Below, piece after piece: positions 55,003 to 64,000 of a DNA stretch of 64,000 nt (positions within the stretch are counted from its first letter, which is position 1; every line of letters begins with the position of its first letter). Under the pieces are notes generated by a model. That model made no database searches, was not told the DNA's origin, and saw only the letters and a program-made list of their open reading frames with translations. The position numbers were made by a program, and so were the translations under genes. This DNA comes from JAVBRU01 sp031547595 (GTDB lineage: Bacteria; Bacillota; Clostridia; Christensenellales; Aristaeellaceae): assembly GCA_031547595.1 (NCBI GenBank), contig JAVBRU010000075.1:1-64000 (forward strand), in the 5' to 3' direction.

Positions 55003-57822
55003 TTAATCTACTGTGATGCCCGTCAGCTTCTTCCAGGCATTGCGCAGCGTGGTCTGGTTATCTACGCCATAGTTGGGGTCGTTGGCCTTGGCCTCATCCA
55101 TATCGCGCAGGAAGTGGATGCACAGATGCCCGCCAAAGCCGTTATTGGTGATACTGCCATAGAGGTGGGGGCGGTTGTGCATGGTGGCCATCGTCCAGCG
55201 GCCATCAGGCAGGCGGATATAGACGACCTGAATGTCCCAGGAGCTCTTGCCAAAGGAGCGGTTCATGATCTGCGTATCCTGCCAAGTGAGCGGCTCGCTA
55301 TCGGCATGGCGGCCAAGGGAGTAGAACTTGATGTTCCAGCTCAGCGACGTATCCGGGTCGTAGATCAGGATGGTTTGGCCGGAGCTGACGGTGGGCTTGA
55401 TCTCGGTCTGCCAGTGGAGCAGCTTCACTTCGCTGGTAGAGGGGCCGCTGATCAATCCGGTGCCGGCGGGAAGCTCGTCCACCGCCGTGCTGTAGGACTT
55501 GGCACTGCCGGAGTAGAGCACCGTCTGGGTCAGCGCGTCTGCAATACCGCTGATCACCAGGTTGTTGCGCTGCTGGAAGGCGACCACAGCGTTGTGGGTG
55601 GCCACGTCGTAGGTGCCATTAACGGTGAGGTTGTATTGCAGGTTCTTCAATGCCGTTTGCAGCGTGGTGACGCCGGATTTCACATCATCGATACGCAGCG
55701 TGGTGTAAGACAGCGGCGTGGCATCGGCGCGGCGGGCGTTGCTGCTGGCCAGCATGGTAAAAGTCTGCTGCCCGGCCAGGCCGTCACTGGTAAGGGCATT
55801 TTGCGTCTGGAACGCCTTGACGGCGGCAATGGTGGTGGAATCATAGGTGCCGTTGACAGTGACAGTGTAGCCCAGCTCCTTCAGCCGCTCCTGCACCCAG
55901 CGCACGTCCTCGCCGGTCATGCCGCTCTTGAGGGTGCGGGTGTACTTGGAGGGATCGGCATCATCGGGTGTATCGTCATCAGGCGTGGTGGAGGTGAAAT
56001 CAAGGAAACTGGTCATCACATAGCCGGAGGTGCCAAGGTATGTGGTGGTGCACCAGGTGGCCCCCTTGCTGGTGATCAGCAGCGTGGTGCCGTTGGGGAT
56101 GCCGGCCAGCACCTTGGAATCGCCATCCGCTTCCGCGCGCAGGTTGAGCTTGCCGCCGTTGCCCGTGACCACCTTGGCATAGGCGGAACCGCCGGAAGGT
56201 GTCGTCGGGGTGGGTGTGGGGGTTACGGTGGGCGTAGCGGTGGGCGCGTTGGTGAAGATCAGGAAGCTGGTCATCACATAGCCTATCTGCCCGTTATACA
56301 GCACCTGGCACCAGCTGCTGCCCTGCTGCAGCACGGTGAGGACGGTGCCGTTTTTGATGGTATCCATCACTTTGGCACCGCTCTTGTTATCCGCACGCAG
56401 GTTGAGGCTGCCGCCATTGCTGGTGTACACTGTGGCCGTGATCGTGCCGGATGACGGCACGGTGGGGGTCGGGCTGGGCGTTACGGTGGGCGTTGCGGTG
56501 GGCAATGTGCTGCCGGTAAAGATCAGATACTGGGTCATCACATAGCCCTGCGTACCAAGGTAGGTAACAGCGCACCATTCGCTGCCTTTATCGGTGACGC
56601 TCAGCACGGTGCCGTTGGGGATGGTGGCCAGGATGTTCCCTCCGGATTTTTTCTCCGCGCGAAGGTTCAGCTTGCCATCATTGCCGGTGTATACCGTGGC
56701 CAGCGTATAGGAAGGATCAACACTCGCAGGGGTTGCGGTGGGCGTACCGCTGCCGCCGGACAGCTGGCTGAGCAAATTGAGCGTATTTGCGCCCGCAATG
56801 CCGTCCACTGTGAGGCCATAGGCCTTCTGGAAGGCACGCACCACATTATAGGTGCTGGTGCCATAGCTGCCGTCAATGGTCAGGCTGTAGCCCAGATTTT
56901 TCAGCGCCGTTTGCAGTGCCACAACCGCCGGGCCGCTATCGCCTTTTTTCAGCTTTCCGCTGGTGGGCAGCGTGCTGCTGCCGGAGGCGGGGGTGGGGGT
57001 GGCGGTCACCTGTGCAGTGGGCACGGTGGTGCCAGAGGATAGCACCTGGTTGATTTTGTTGAGGGTGGCGGTGCCCGCAACGCCGTCCACCGTGAGGCCA
57101 TACGCCTTTTGAAACGCCTTGACCGCTTCTTTGGTATCATCGCCAAACTTGCCGTCGGCTTTGACGGAATAGCCAAGCAGCACCAGGTTGTTTTGAAGCA
57201 GCAGCACATACGGGCCGCTGTCGCCTTCTTGCAGCTTATCGCTGGAAGACGAAGAAGTGGGCGTGGCCGTTGGGGACGCCAGCACTTGGTTGATTTTGTT
57301 GAGGGTGGCTGTGCCCGCAATGCCGTCCGCAGTCAGGCCGTATGCCTTCTGGAATGCCTTGACGGCAGCCTTGGTGGTATCGCCAAACTTGCCGTCGGCC
57401 TTGAGCGAATAGCCCAGTTTAATGAGGTTGTTTTGCAGGTTGAGCACATCCGCGCCGCTGTCGCCATCCTGCAGCTTGGTGCTGCCCGGCGTGGCAGTGG
57501 GGGACGTGCTGCCGCCAGACGCAGGCGCATAGGCAGGTGCCAAAGCATACAAAAGCTCCAGCGTTTTTTGCCCGGCCACGCCGTCCGCATCCAGCTTGTT
57601 GGCCTTTTGGAAAGCCTTCACGGCCTCCAAAGTGCCCGAGCCAAAGTTGCCGTCGGCCACAATGTCATAGCCCAGGGATTTTAATGCGTTTTGCATCGCC
57701 AGCACGTAGGCATTATTATCGCCCCGTTGCAGCTTGTCATACGTCACCGCCAGTGCGCTGCCCATCAATAACACCATACACAGCAGCAGGCTGACTGCGC
57801 GGCACATCCATGAACGTCTCAA
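55003..57822 (-). CDS. Secreted cell-wall-binding protein with PG_binding_1 and SH3 repeats
   Basis: 939 residues from TTG 57822 (GGGGAGG eight bases upstream). After a signal peptide come four PG_binding_1 domains (YVLAMQNALKSLGYDI type), three SH3b domains (KLNLRAEKKSGGNIL type) separated by Thr/Pro linkers, two more PG_binding_1 domains and a C-terminal domain of about 150 residues with GGHLCIHFLRDMDEA. The second and third binding repeats are nearly the same in DNA, so a recent duplication is likely. The C-terminal Cys/His motif recalls L,D-transpeptidases but does not match their consensus. It should bind peptidoglycan. Confidence 0.85.
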   Translation of the reverse strand: MRRSWMCRAVSLLLCMVLLMGSALAVTYDKLQRGDNNAYVLAMQNALKSLGYDIVADGNFGSGTLEAVKAFQKANKLDADGVAGQKTLELLYALAPAYAPASGGSTSPTATPGSTKLQDGDSGADVLNLQNNLIKLGYSLKADGKFGDTTKAAVKAFQKAYGLTADGIAGTATLNKINQVLASPTATPTSSSSSDKLQEGDSGPYVLLLQNNLVLLGYSVKADGKFGDDTKEAVKAFQKAYGLTVDGVAGTATLNKINQVLSSGTTVPTAQVTATPTPASGSSTLPTSGKLKKGDSGPAVVALQTALKNLGYSLTIDGSYGTSTYNVVRAFQKAYGLTVDGIAGANTLNLLSQLSGGSGTPTATPASVDPSYTLATVYTGNDGKLNLRAEKKSGGNILATIPNGTVLSVTDKGSEWCAVTYLGTQGYVMTQYLIFTGSTLPTATPTVTPSPTPTVPSSGTITATVYTSNGGSLNLRADNKSGAKVMDTIKNGTVLTVLQQGSSWCQVLYNGQIGYVMTSFLIFTNAPTATPTVTPTPTPTTPSGGSAYAKVVTGNGGKLNLRAEADGDSKVLAGIPNGTTLLITSKGATWCTTTYLGTSGYVMTSFLDFTSTTPDDDTPDDADPSKYTRTLKSGMTGEDVRWVQERLKELGYTVTVNGTYDSTTIAAVKAFQTQNALTSDGLAGQQTFTMLASSNARRADATPLSYTTLRIDDVKSGVTTLQTALKNLQYNLTVNGTYDVATHNAVVAFQQRNNLVISGIADALTQTVLYSGSAKSYSTAVDELPAGTGLISGPSTSEVKLLHWQTEIKPTVSSGQTILIYDPDTSLSWNIKFYSLGRHADSEPLTWQDTQIMNRSFGKSSWDIQVVYIRLPDGRWTMATMHNRPHLYGSITNNGFGGHLCIHFLRDMDEAKANDPNYGVDNQTTLRNAWKKLTGITVD

Positions 57823-58035
57823 AGTAAGTACCTCCCCAAGGAAGAATCTTGCGCCCATTCTATCACATTGTTCCGTAATTGTAAACGGTTATTACGAAAA
57901 TGTTACAAACGAATTGTTAAGCTTCCGATAAGCTCTTGTAAATTGTGAAATAATTTCTGAAATGGCAAGGGGTACTTGCCGAGCAAAATCCGTCATGATA
58001 TGATATGCTGGGGCAAAAGAGGGGGGCGGTGGCAA

Positions 58036-59514
58036 ATGGCATTTGGCAAGTGGACAGGTTCTGATTTATCTGATACTTCGGCATTGCTTGCCACACCCGG
58101 GAAGGCCTTCAATCAGCGGGCCGCGCAGCTCTCGCTGGAGCTTTCGGCCACGGCGTACGATTTCCAGATGGACAGCTGGCGTCAGGCAGGCTGGCAGGAT
58201 GTGAGCTATCAGGTGGATAACACGCTGCTGACCGGTGCGGTGGCAAACGGCGGCGACGGCGGCCTGATGCGCAGCGTGCTCAGCGATTTTCTGCAGCGCA
58301 GCGCCCGTGCGCGGGCACAGCGGACAAACCCGCTCAGCCAGCTGCGCGGCGCGATGCGCAACCGCGATAAGGTGGACACCTGTAAGGCCGTGGTGATGCA
58401 GCACAAGAGCGCGGATGGGCGCTATGTGATCGCCATCGGTTTCATGGGCACGGGCAAGCGGATTTACGACTGGTTCTCCAACTTCCGCCTGTCCCCGCAG
58501 GATGATATGCACACCGGCTTTTTGCAGCTGGCGATGGAGCTTCAACAGAACTGCGATGCTATCCTTTTCCCGCAGCTTGCCAGAGAGCTGGGCTTGCCCC
58601 GGCTGACGCTTCGGGAAGTGCTGCTGGAATGCCGCAAGGCAGACAGCCGCTTTTACCTGTGGATGTGTGGCCACAGCCAGGGCGGCGCCGTGATGCAGGT
58701 GTTTGCCTATCACCTGCTCAAAAGTGGCGTGTTGCCGCAAAACATGATCGGCTACGGCTTTGCCTCGCCATCGACGGCGTACAGCAATCTTGGTTGCGAT
58801 CTAAGCTTACTTCCCCTGCACCACATCATCAACAGCGACGATGTGACGCCGCGTGTAGGTGCGCTGCTGCATATGGGCAGCTGCCACGTGTTGGCGGCAG
58901 ACGGTGCGCTGCACAGCGCGTGCTACACACTGCATGGCCAGAATTCTCCCTACCAGGCGCTATTGCGGCTGGTGAACGAAATCCAGGACACTAAGACGGG
59001 GCTGATTTGGATGCTGGCGCTGGTGGGCGTATTGCAGGAATCGCCGGAGGAAGATGCCCGCGCGATCCTGGGCAGCATGGTCAGCAATCTTTTGCCGGAC
59101 AAGCTGCTCTCCGCCCTGGACGGCACGATGGGGGAGGCGCTGAAGTATTTTGAGCGCAAGCTGATTGCCAACTACGCCGCCGCCACGCAGGACGCGCCGC
59201 TGCCGGAACAGCAGCTTTGCTACTTCCGCCGCCGCATTGCGCTGATTCTTCAGCAAATGGGCGAAAAGCAGTTCACCCAGATGCTGGCGCTGACGCTGTC
59301 CTTGCCCCATCGGCTGCGGGGCGGCGATGAGCAAAACGGCATGGCGCCCTATGCGTATATCGTCAATCAACGCTTTGAGGATCTGCAAACCGTCCACTGC
59401 GCTACAGCGCTGCCAAAGCTTCGCGCGCTGCCCGCGCCGCAAGCTCCCGCGCACCGGGCGACACCCTACCGCCGCTTTGCACGCCTCAGCGATGCGCGTC
59501 AAAGGCGAAAATAA
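58036..59514 (+). CDS. Class 3 lipase-like alpha/beta hydrolase
   Basis: 492 residues from ATG 58036. No signal peptide. The nucleophile elbow is MCGHSQGGAVMQ (about residue 215), in a lipase-3 context with GYGFASPSTAY and NSDDVTPRVG supplying the likely Asp. The C-terminal third is helical and basic and is not recognised. Substrate unknown. GAGGGGG upstream gives the start. Confidence 0.82.
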   Translation: MAFGKWTGSDLSDTSALLATPGKAFNQRAAQLSLELSATAYDFQMDSWRQAGWQDVSYQVDNTLLTGAVANGGDGGLMRSVLSDFLQRSARARAQRTNPLSQLRGAMRNRDKVDTCKAVVMQHKSADGRYVIAIGFMGTGKRIYDWFSNFRLSPQDDMHTGFLQLAMELQQNCDAILFPQLARELGLPRLTLREVLLECRKADSRFYLWMCGHSQGGAVMQVFAYHLLKSGVLPQNMIGYGFASPSTAYSNLGCDLSLLPLHHIINSDDVTPRVGALLHMGSCHVLAADGALHSACYTLHGQNSPYQALLRLVNEIQDTKTGLIWMLALVGVLQESPEEDARAILGSMVSNLLPDKLLSALDGTMGEALKYFERKLIANYAAATQDAPLPEQQLCYFRRRIALILQQMGEKQFTQMLALTLSLPHRLRGGDEQNGMAPYAYIVNQRFEDLQTVHCATALPKLRALPAPQAPAHRATPYRRFARLSDARQRRK

Positions 59515-59537
59515 TTTATTTTTGAAGGAAGAATGCC

Positions 59538-61178
59538 ATGAGTATAGATATTGTGATTTCTCTGCTGGGCGGCCTGGCCATGTTCTTGTTTGGTATGCGC
59601 GTGATGGGCGATGGCCTGGAGCGCGCCGCCGGCCCCAAGCTGAAGCATTTCCTGGGCGCAATGACCAAGAACAAGTTTATTGCTATGCTGACCGGCCTTT
59701 GCGTCACCGCCATCATCCAGTCCTCCGGCGCCACCACCGTGATGCTGGTGGGCTTTGTGAATGCACAGCTGCTCACCCTCGCACAGGCAGTGGGCGTTAT
59801 CATGGGCGCGAACATCGGCACCACGGTGACGGCGTTCCTGCTGTCCATCCCCTTTGACCCCGGCGCGATTTTCGCATTTGTGGGTATCCTGCTGATCATG
59901 CTCTCCGGCAAGCGCGACACGCTGCGCGAGACCGGCTATGTATTCATGGGGCTTGGCATTCTGTTTGTGGGCATGCACCTGATGAGCGATTCCATGACGC
60001 CGCTGCGCGACTGGCCGGTGTTTCAGGAGCTGATGCTGGGCGTCAAAAATCCTTTCCTGGGCGTGCTGCTCGGCCTTGGCGTCACGGCACTGCTGCAAAG
60101 CTCCTCCGTATCGGTGGGCATCATGCAGGTGCTGGCGATGAGCGGCCTGGTCACGATGGATGCCGCACTGTATTTCCTGCTGGGCGCAAACATTGGCTCT
60201 TGCCTGCCCTCGCTGCTGGCGATGGCCAACTCCAGCATTGCGGCCAAGCGCACCGCCATCATCCATCTGCTGTTTAATGTGGTAGGGACGATCATGGTGT
60301 TGCTTGTCACCCCCTTCCTGCCGCTGGCCGCGTGGGCAGAGCAGCTGATACCGGGCAATGCCAAGCTGTGCATCGCCTTTATGCACATTTCCTTCAACAC
60401 CATCTGCACCATCTTGTTGCTGCCGCTCAGCGGGCTGCTGGTAAAGCTCTCGGCGCTGATCATCCGCGGCGAGGATGCGGTGCCCACCGTGCCCACCCTA
60501 CAATTCTATGACGAGCGCCTGCTGATGACCCCCGCCATCGCGGCCCAGCAGCTGTACCGCGAGGCCTGCCGCATGGGGCGCGAATCGCGCAATCATATTC
60601 ATTTGGCAATTGGCGAAATGGACGGCACGCTGACTGATCAGCAGGAAGAAATCGAGCGCCTGGAAGCGCTGAGCGACTACCTGGAAGAAAAGATCACCGA
60701 AGGCCTGGTGGCCGTGATGGCAGAGGATTTGACAGATGTACAGACCAAGCAGATCGGTAACCTGTTCCACGTGGTGAACGACCTGGAGCGTATCAGCGAC
60801 CATGCCCTCAACATCCATGAGCTGACTGCCGAGCGCCTTGGCAAAGACATCCCCCTCTCAGACAAAGCGCTGGACGAGCTTCGCGACCTGTCCGGCCGCG
60901 TGCAGCGCATGGTGGACGTGGCGCTAGAGGGGTTAGAGGAATGGGATATCTCCAACGATGTGATGGCATTAATGGAGCAGGAAGAGCAAAAGGTGGACGA
61001 CCTGACCGAAACCCTGCGCAAGCGCCACATTGAGCGGCTGAAGGAGCATAAGTGCACCCCCCGCAGCGGCGTGATATTCCTGGAAACCATCAACAACCTG
61101 GAACGCGTGGCAGACCATGCCATGAACATTGCCGCCTCCGCAAGGGAAGCGGGCGTCATCCATACGGCGATCAGATAA
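59538..61178 (+). CDS. Na/Pi cotransporter family protein with PhoU domain
   Basis: 546 residues. Two inverted transport repeats carry the QSSGATT and QSSSVSV motifs within eight or nine spans (about 1-310), and a cytoplasmic PhoU-like helical domain (about 340-540, ISDHALNIHELTAERL and ERVADHAMNIA) follows. It likely moves phosphate with sodium, and the PhoU part may regulate it. No Pst or Pho regulator genes lie nearby. Confidence 0.92.
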   Translation: MSIDIVISLLGGLAMFLFGMRVMGDGLERAAGPKLKHFLGAMTKNKFIAMLTGLCVTAIIQSSGATTVMLVGFVNAQLLTLAQAVGVIMGANIGTTVTAFLLSIPFDPGAIFAFVGILLIMLSGKRDTLRETGYVFMGLGILFVGMHLMSDSMTPLRDWPVFQELMLGVKNPFLGVLLGLGVTALLQSSSVSVGIMQVLAMSGLVTMDAALYFLLGANIGSCLPSLLAMANSSIAAKRTAIIHLLFNVVGTIMVLLVTPFLPLAAWAEQLIPGNAKLCIAFMHISFNTICTILLLPLSGLLVKLSALIIRGEDAVPTVPTLQFYDERLLMTPAIAAQQLYREACRMGRESRNHIHLAIGEMDGTLTDQQEEIERLEALSDYLEEKITEGLVAVMAEDLTDVQTKQIGNLFHVVNDLERISDHALNIHELTAERLGKDIPLSDKALDELRDLSGRVQRMVDVALEGLEEWDISNDVMALMEQEEQKVDDLTETLRKRHIERLKEHKCTPRSGVIFLETINNLERVADHAMNIAASAREAGVIHTAIR

Positions 61179-61259
61179 TAATTACCAATTGTAAACTTCT
61201 TCTTATGGTGAACACTTTCATCTCCTGCTGCGTCTAAGTGAGTAGGAGGTGATTTTTTG

Positions 61260-63212
61260 TTGAAGGTACGAAGGATGCTGGCTTTGGTATTTTTGCTTTG
61301 CCTATGGGCTACTGCCGCGCAGGCGCAGGTGGTGATCAATGAGATATTGGCGCGCAACGGCACTTATGAAAACGGCCAGGCCTATGATTGGATTGAATTG
61401 AAGAATGACGGTACGGAAACCGTCGATTTGTCTGGGTATGTGCTTTCCCTGATCCATAAGAATAATGAGCAGGTGTACACCTTCTCCCAGGGCAGCAGCC
61501 TGAAAAAAGGCGAGTATGCTATTGTTTATTGCGCCAAGTTCGACACCGTGACCAGCAAAAAGGCCAACATTTATTATGCGCCGCTGGATATTTCCAAAAA
61601 AAGCGGTTCAATCCTCTTGCAAAACGCCGCTGGCGATGTGGTAGACAGCCTGACCTACGATCAGCAGTATGGCACCATCAGCTACGGCCGGGTGGGCGAT
61701 ACGGGCGCATTTCAGTTCCTGGCCACCGCCACAAAGGGCGCTGCCAATGCAAACACAGGCTTTGACACCCGCGCGGCCGCGCCGCATTTTTCTGTGGCGG
61801 GCGGGCTGTATGAAAGCAACTTTTCTGTTTCCCTGTCTGCACCCGCCGAATGTGAGATTCGCTTCACCGTGGACGGCAGCGAGCCGACGGAAAAATCTCC
61901 CCTGTATCAGCGAGAGTTCACCCTCTTTAACGGCGTCACTTGCATTCGCGCAAGGGCGTTTCAGTCAGGCGCGCTGCCCTCGGAGGTGATCAGCCAGACG
62001 TATCTGATTGGCGTCCAGTACGATGTGCCCGTCGTGTCGCTGATTACCGACGATAAGTATCTTTTCAACAGCAAAACCGGTGTGATGACGCGCGGCGATG
62101 GCGCGACACCCAATTACGAGCAGAACTGGGAATACCCCGTTAACATAGAATATTTCGAGGACGGCCAGCAGATCAATCAGATTGGCACCTTCCGCGTCAC
62201 CGGCGCGACCTCGCGCGCCTATGGGCAAAAGACCATTTCCATCTTTGCCCGCGCTGCCTATGGCGACAGCCTGTTCAACTTTAATCCATTTAATAACCGC
62301 GATGGCTATGACGGCTACAAGTCACTCACCCTGCGCGCCGCGGGCACAGAGAGCTTCCAGACGCGCTTTCGCGATCCCCTGCTGGGTATGCGCGCGGTGG
62401 GATTGGGGATCTACTATCAGGAGCAGCGGCCTGTTGTCGTCTACGTCAACGGCGAATACTTTGGCCACTATAACCTGGCCGAGCGCGTTAACAAGCACTC
62501 CCTCGCCCAGTTTGAGGGTGTTACGGACGAATACCTCATCGATACCATGACCATCATCAAAGGCCGCGGCGAGGTGCAGCAAGGCTCCCGCGCAGAGTGG
62601 GATGAGCTGATCAAGTACCTCAAGAAAAACGACCTCAACGACCCTGAGAAACTAAAATACGTCACCGACCGCCTGGATGTGGAAAGCTATTTCACCCACA
62701 CCATCATCGAAATGATCATCGGCAATGCCGATATCGGCAACGTCCGCTATTATAAAATTGGCGACGGCAAGTGGAAATGCGCCCTGTACGATCTGGACGC
62801 CGGCATGATGGATACGAAGCGCATGCCCATCAGCTATTACAACAAATCCGTCAAAGAGGACAGCCGCCTTTTCTATCACGAGCCCTTTGCCGCGCTGATC
62901 AAAGTGCCCGAAATGAAGGACCTTTTCTTCACCCTGTTTGGCAAAATCATCATGAATTATCTGCCTGCGGACCTCGAACGGGACATCGACACCTGGGTGG
63001 CCGCACTGTCGCCGCTCATGGCCGACCAAATCGCACGCTGGCCCAAGCCCTCGCCCAAATCCTACGGCGTGTGGGAGTATGAGATCCGCGAGCTGCGCGC
63101 TGTGTGCCGCAAGCGCCCACAGTATGTGGTCAGCGAGGTGTGCTCCACCTTCAAAATCTCCAGTGAGGATAAGCAAAAGTATTTTGGAGAGTTTCTGGAA
63201 GCGGTGAAATAA
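61260..63212 (+). CDS. CotH-type kinase-fold protein with lamin-tail domain
   Basis: 650 residues, start TTG 61260 with AGGAGGTGA seven bases upstream (a TTG three bases earlier is too close). Signal peptide, then a lamin-tail domain (about 22-150, INEILARNGTYENGQAYDWIELKN), a chitobiase C-terminal-like domain (about 170-250, IRFTVDGSEPTEKSPLY) and a CotH domain (about 260-640) with the catalytic-type segment CALYDLDAGMM. CotH proteins of spores phosphorylate coat proteins; secreted versions with a lamin-tail are common in Clostridia and of unknown role. The 497-bp gap after it holds a palindrome, a MITE copy and the nifJ promoter. Confidence 0.9.
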   Translation: MKVRRMLALVFLLCLWATAAQAQVVINEILARNGTYENGQAYDWIELKNDGTETVDLSGYVLSLIHKNNEQVYTFSQGSSLKKGEYAIVYCAKFDTVTSKKANIYYAPLDISKKSGSILLQNAAGDVVDSLTYDQQYGTISYGRVGDTGAFQFLATATKGAANANTGFDTRAAAPHFSVAGGLYESNFSVSLSAPAECEIRFTVDGSEPTEKSPLYQREFTLFNGVTCIRARAFQSGALPSEVISQTYLIGVQYDVPVVSLITDDKYLFNSKTGVMTRGDGATPNYEQNWEYPVNIEYFEDGQQINQIGTFRVTGATSRAYGQKTISIFARAAYGDSLFNFNPFNNRDGYDGYKSLTLRAAGTESFQTRFRDPLLGMRAVGLGIYYQEQRPVVVYVNGEYFGHYNLAERVNKHSLAQFEGVTDEYLIDTMTIIKGRGEVQQGSRAEWDELIKYLKKNDLNDPEKLKYVTDRLDVESYFTHTIIEMIIGNADIGNVRYYKIGDGKWKCALYDLDAGMMDTKRMPISYYNKSVKEDSRLFYHEPFAALIKVPEMKDLFFTLFGKIIMNYLPADLERDIDTWVAALSPLMADQIARWPKPSPKSYGVWEYEIRELRAVCRKRPQYVVSEVCSTFKISSEDKQKYFGEFLEAVK

Positions 63213-63236
63213 AGCACCATATGGGATCAATTGATG

Positions 63237-63295
63237 TTAGAGTCTGTTTCTAAAGACATAATGCCATTCATTATGTCTTTAGAAACAGACTCTAA
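63237..63295. repeat. Perfect 59-bp palindrome with 27-bp arms
   Basis: Arms 63237-63263 and 63269-63295 are exact reverse complements around a 5-base loop. The ends read TTAGAGTC...GACTCTAA, with TA on both sides of a GAG/CTC edge. No T run follows. It is more like a minimal transposon-derived element than a terminator. Confidence 0.8.
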
Positions 63296-63307
63296 TACAA
63301 TGAGTTA

Positions 63308-63467
63308 GGGCGTGTTTCAAAACTCTAAACATGCATCTTCGGGGTGTAAAAGCACCATTTCTGCGTTGTCAAACCTTGAAATAGCGATGCTATTCCGGCG
63401 GTTTACCGCCTTAAACTGGCGCTTTATCCCCTCGAAGCTGCACGCCCCTGGCTTTTGAAACACACCC
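63308..63467. mobile_element. MITE-like element, copy 2 (160 bp)
   Basis: Terminal inverted repeats GGGCGTGTTTCAAAA and TTTTGAAACACACCC, flanked by TA on each side. Same length as copy 1 and about 87% identical by hand count (about 20 differences). Non-coding. It lies between the CotH gene and nifJ, 12 bp after the palindrome. Confidence 0.82.
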
Positions 63468-63483
63468 TAACTTGAGGGATGGG

Positions 63484-63517
63484 CTCTTGGCAGGGGAATT
63501 CGCTTGCATATTATGTT
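63484..63517. repeat. 34-bp segment shared with 36995-37028
   Basis: Starts CTCTTGG and ends TTATGTT; three differences from the other copy. Lies 16 bp after MITE copy 2. Confidence 0.65.
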
Positions 63518-63595
63518 CGTGGCTTTATCTTCACGTCATTCGCCCATGCAGCCATACTATCTATTCTTAATATCTTAACAAATCTTTATCATTGA

Positions 63596-64000
<405 letters not shown>

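Overview
The window is about 64 kb of fairly GC-rich DNA from a Gram-positive anaerobe, most likely a member of the Clostridia (Bacillota). Supporting signs: strong AGGAGG-type ribosome binding sites, sigma-A promoters, frequent TTG and GTG starts, an uninterrupted sporulation sigma factor gene (sigK), a high-molecular-weight rubredoxin, a pyruvate:ferredoxin oxidoreductase, an anaerobic ribonucleotide reductase activase, a CD1247-type protein beside efp, and MsmX-style sugar importers with no dedicated ATPase. Genus cannot be decided from the sequence alone.

Bases 1-21242 form one plus-strand plant-glycan (arabinan/arabinoxylan) utilisation locus. It holds three stacked carbohydrate ABC importers: permeases 1-1886 (partial set) with an AraC-type response regulator; a 955-residue solute-binding protein with two permeases, 4530-9163; and permeases plus binding protein, 13338-16732. 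Between the second and third lies an unusual pair: a secreted/membrane protein with NHL, TPR-like and Yip1-like parts, and a large DUF5696-type secreted protein. A GH43 arabinanase, a secreted GH51 and a cytoplasmic GH51 arabinofuranosidase supply the hydrolysis, and an ArsR-type regulator with a sandwich-like C-terminal domain precedes the GH51 genes. A minus-strand esterase and a Gfo/Idh/MocA oxidoreductase follow.

From about 24 kb the content is mixed chromosomal background: nucleotidyltransferase and nrdG, RluA-type pseudouridine synthase, Cof-type phosphatase, DUF1292, uvrC, phosphohexomutase, a MarR-controlled flavin/pyridoxamine-oxidase operon, the pepP-efp-CD1247 operon, Hrb-type rubredoxin, an endonuclease IV-like TIM barrel and sigK. 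A second glucuronoxylan-related patch (fucose-isomerase-like protein, uxuA, AraC regulator, two-component system, MBL hydrolase and a secreted GH10 xylanase) spans 41.7-50.8 kb. The right end carries a MIF-type tautomerase, an SDR, prs, deoD, a multi-repeat cell-wall-binding protein, a class-3 lipase-like protein, a Na/Pi cotransporter, a CotH protein and the start of nifJ.

The most distinctive non-coding signals are hairpin-rich intergenic modules at operon ends (2.66-2.86, 21.26-21.55, 42.88-43.18 and 53.92-53.98 kb), two 160-bp copies of a MITE-like element with matching terminal inverted repeats (36.24 and 63.31 kb), and a perfect 27-bp-arm palindrome beside the second copy. I saw no rRNA, tRNA, CRISPR array, transposase or prophage.
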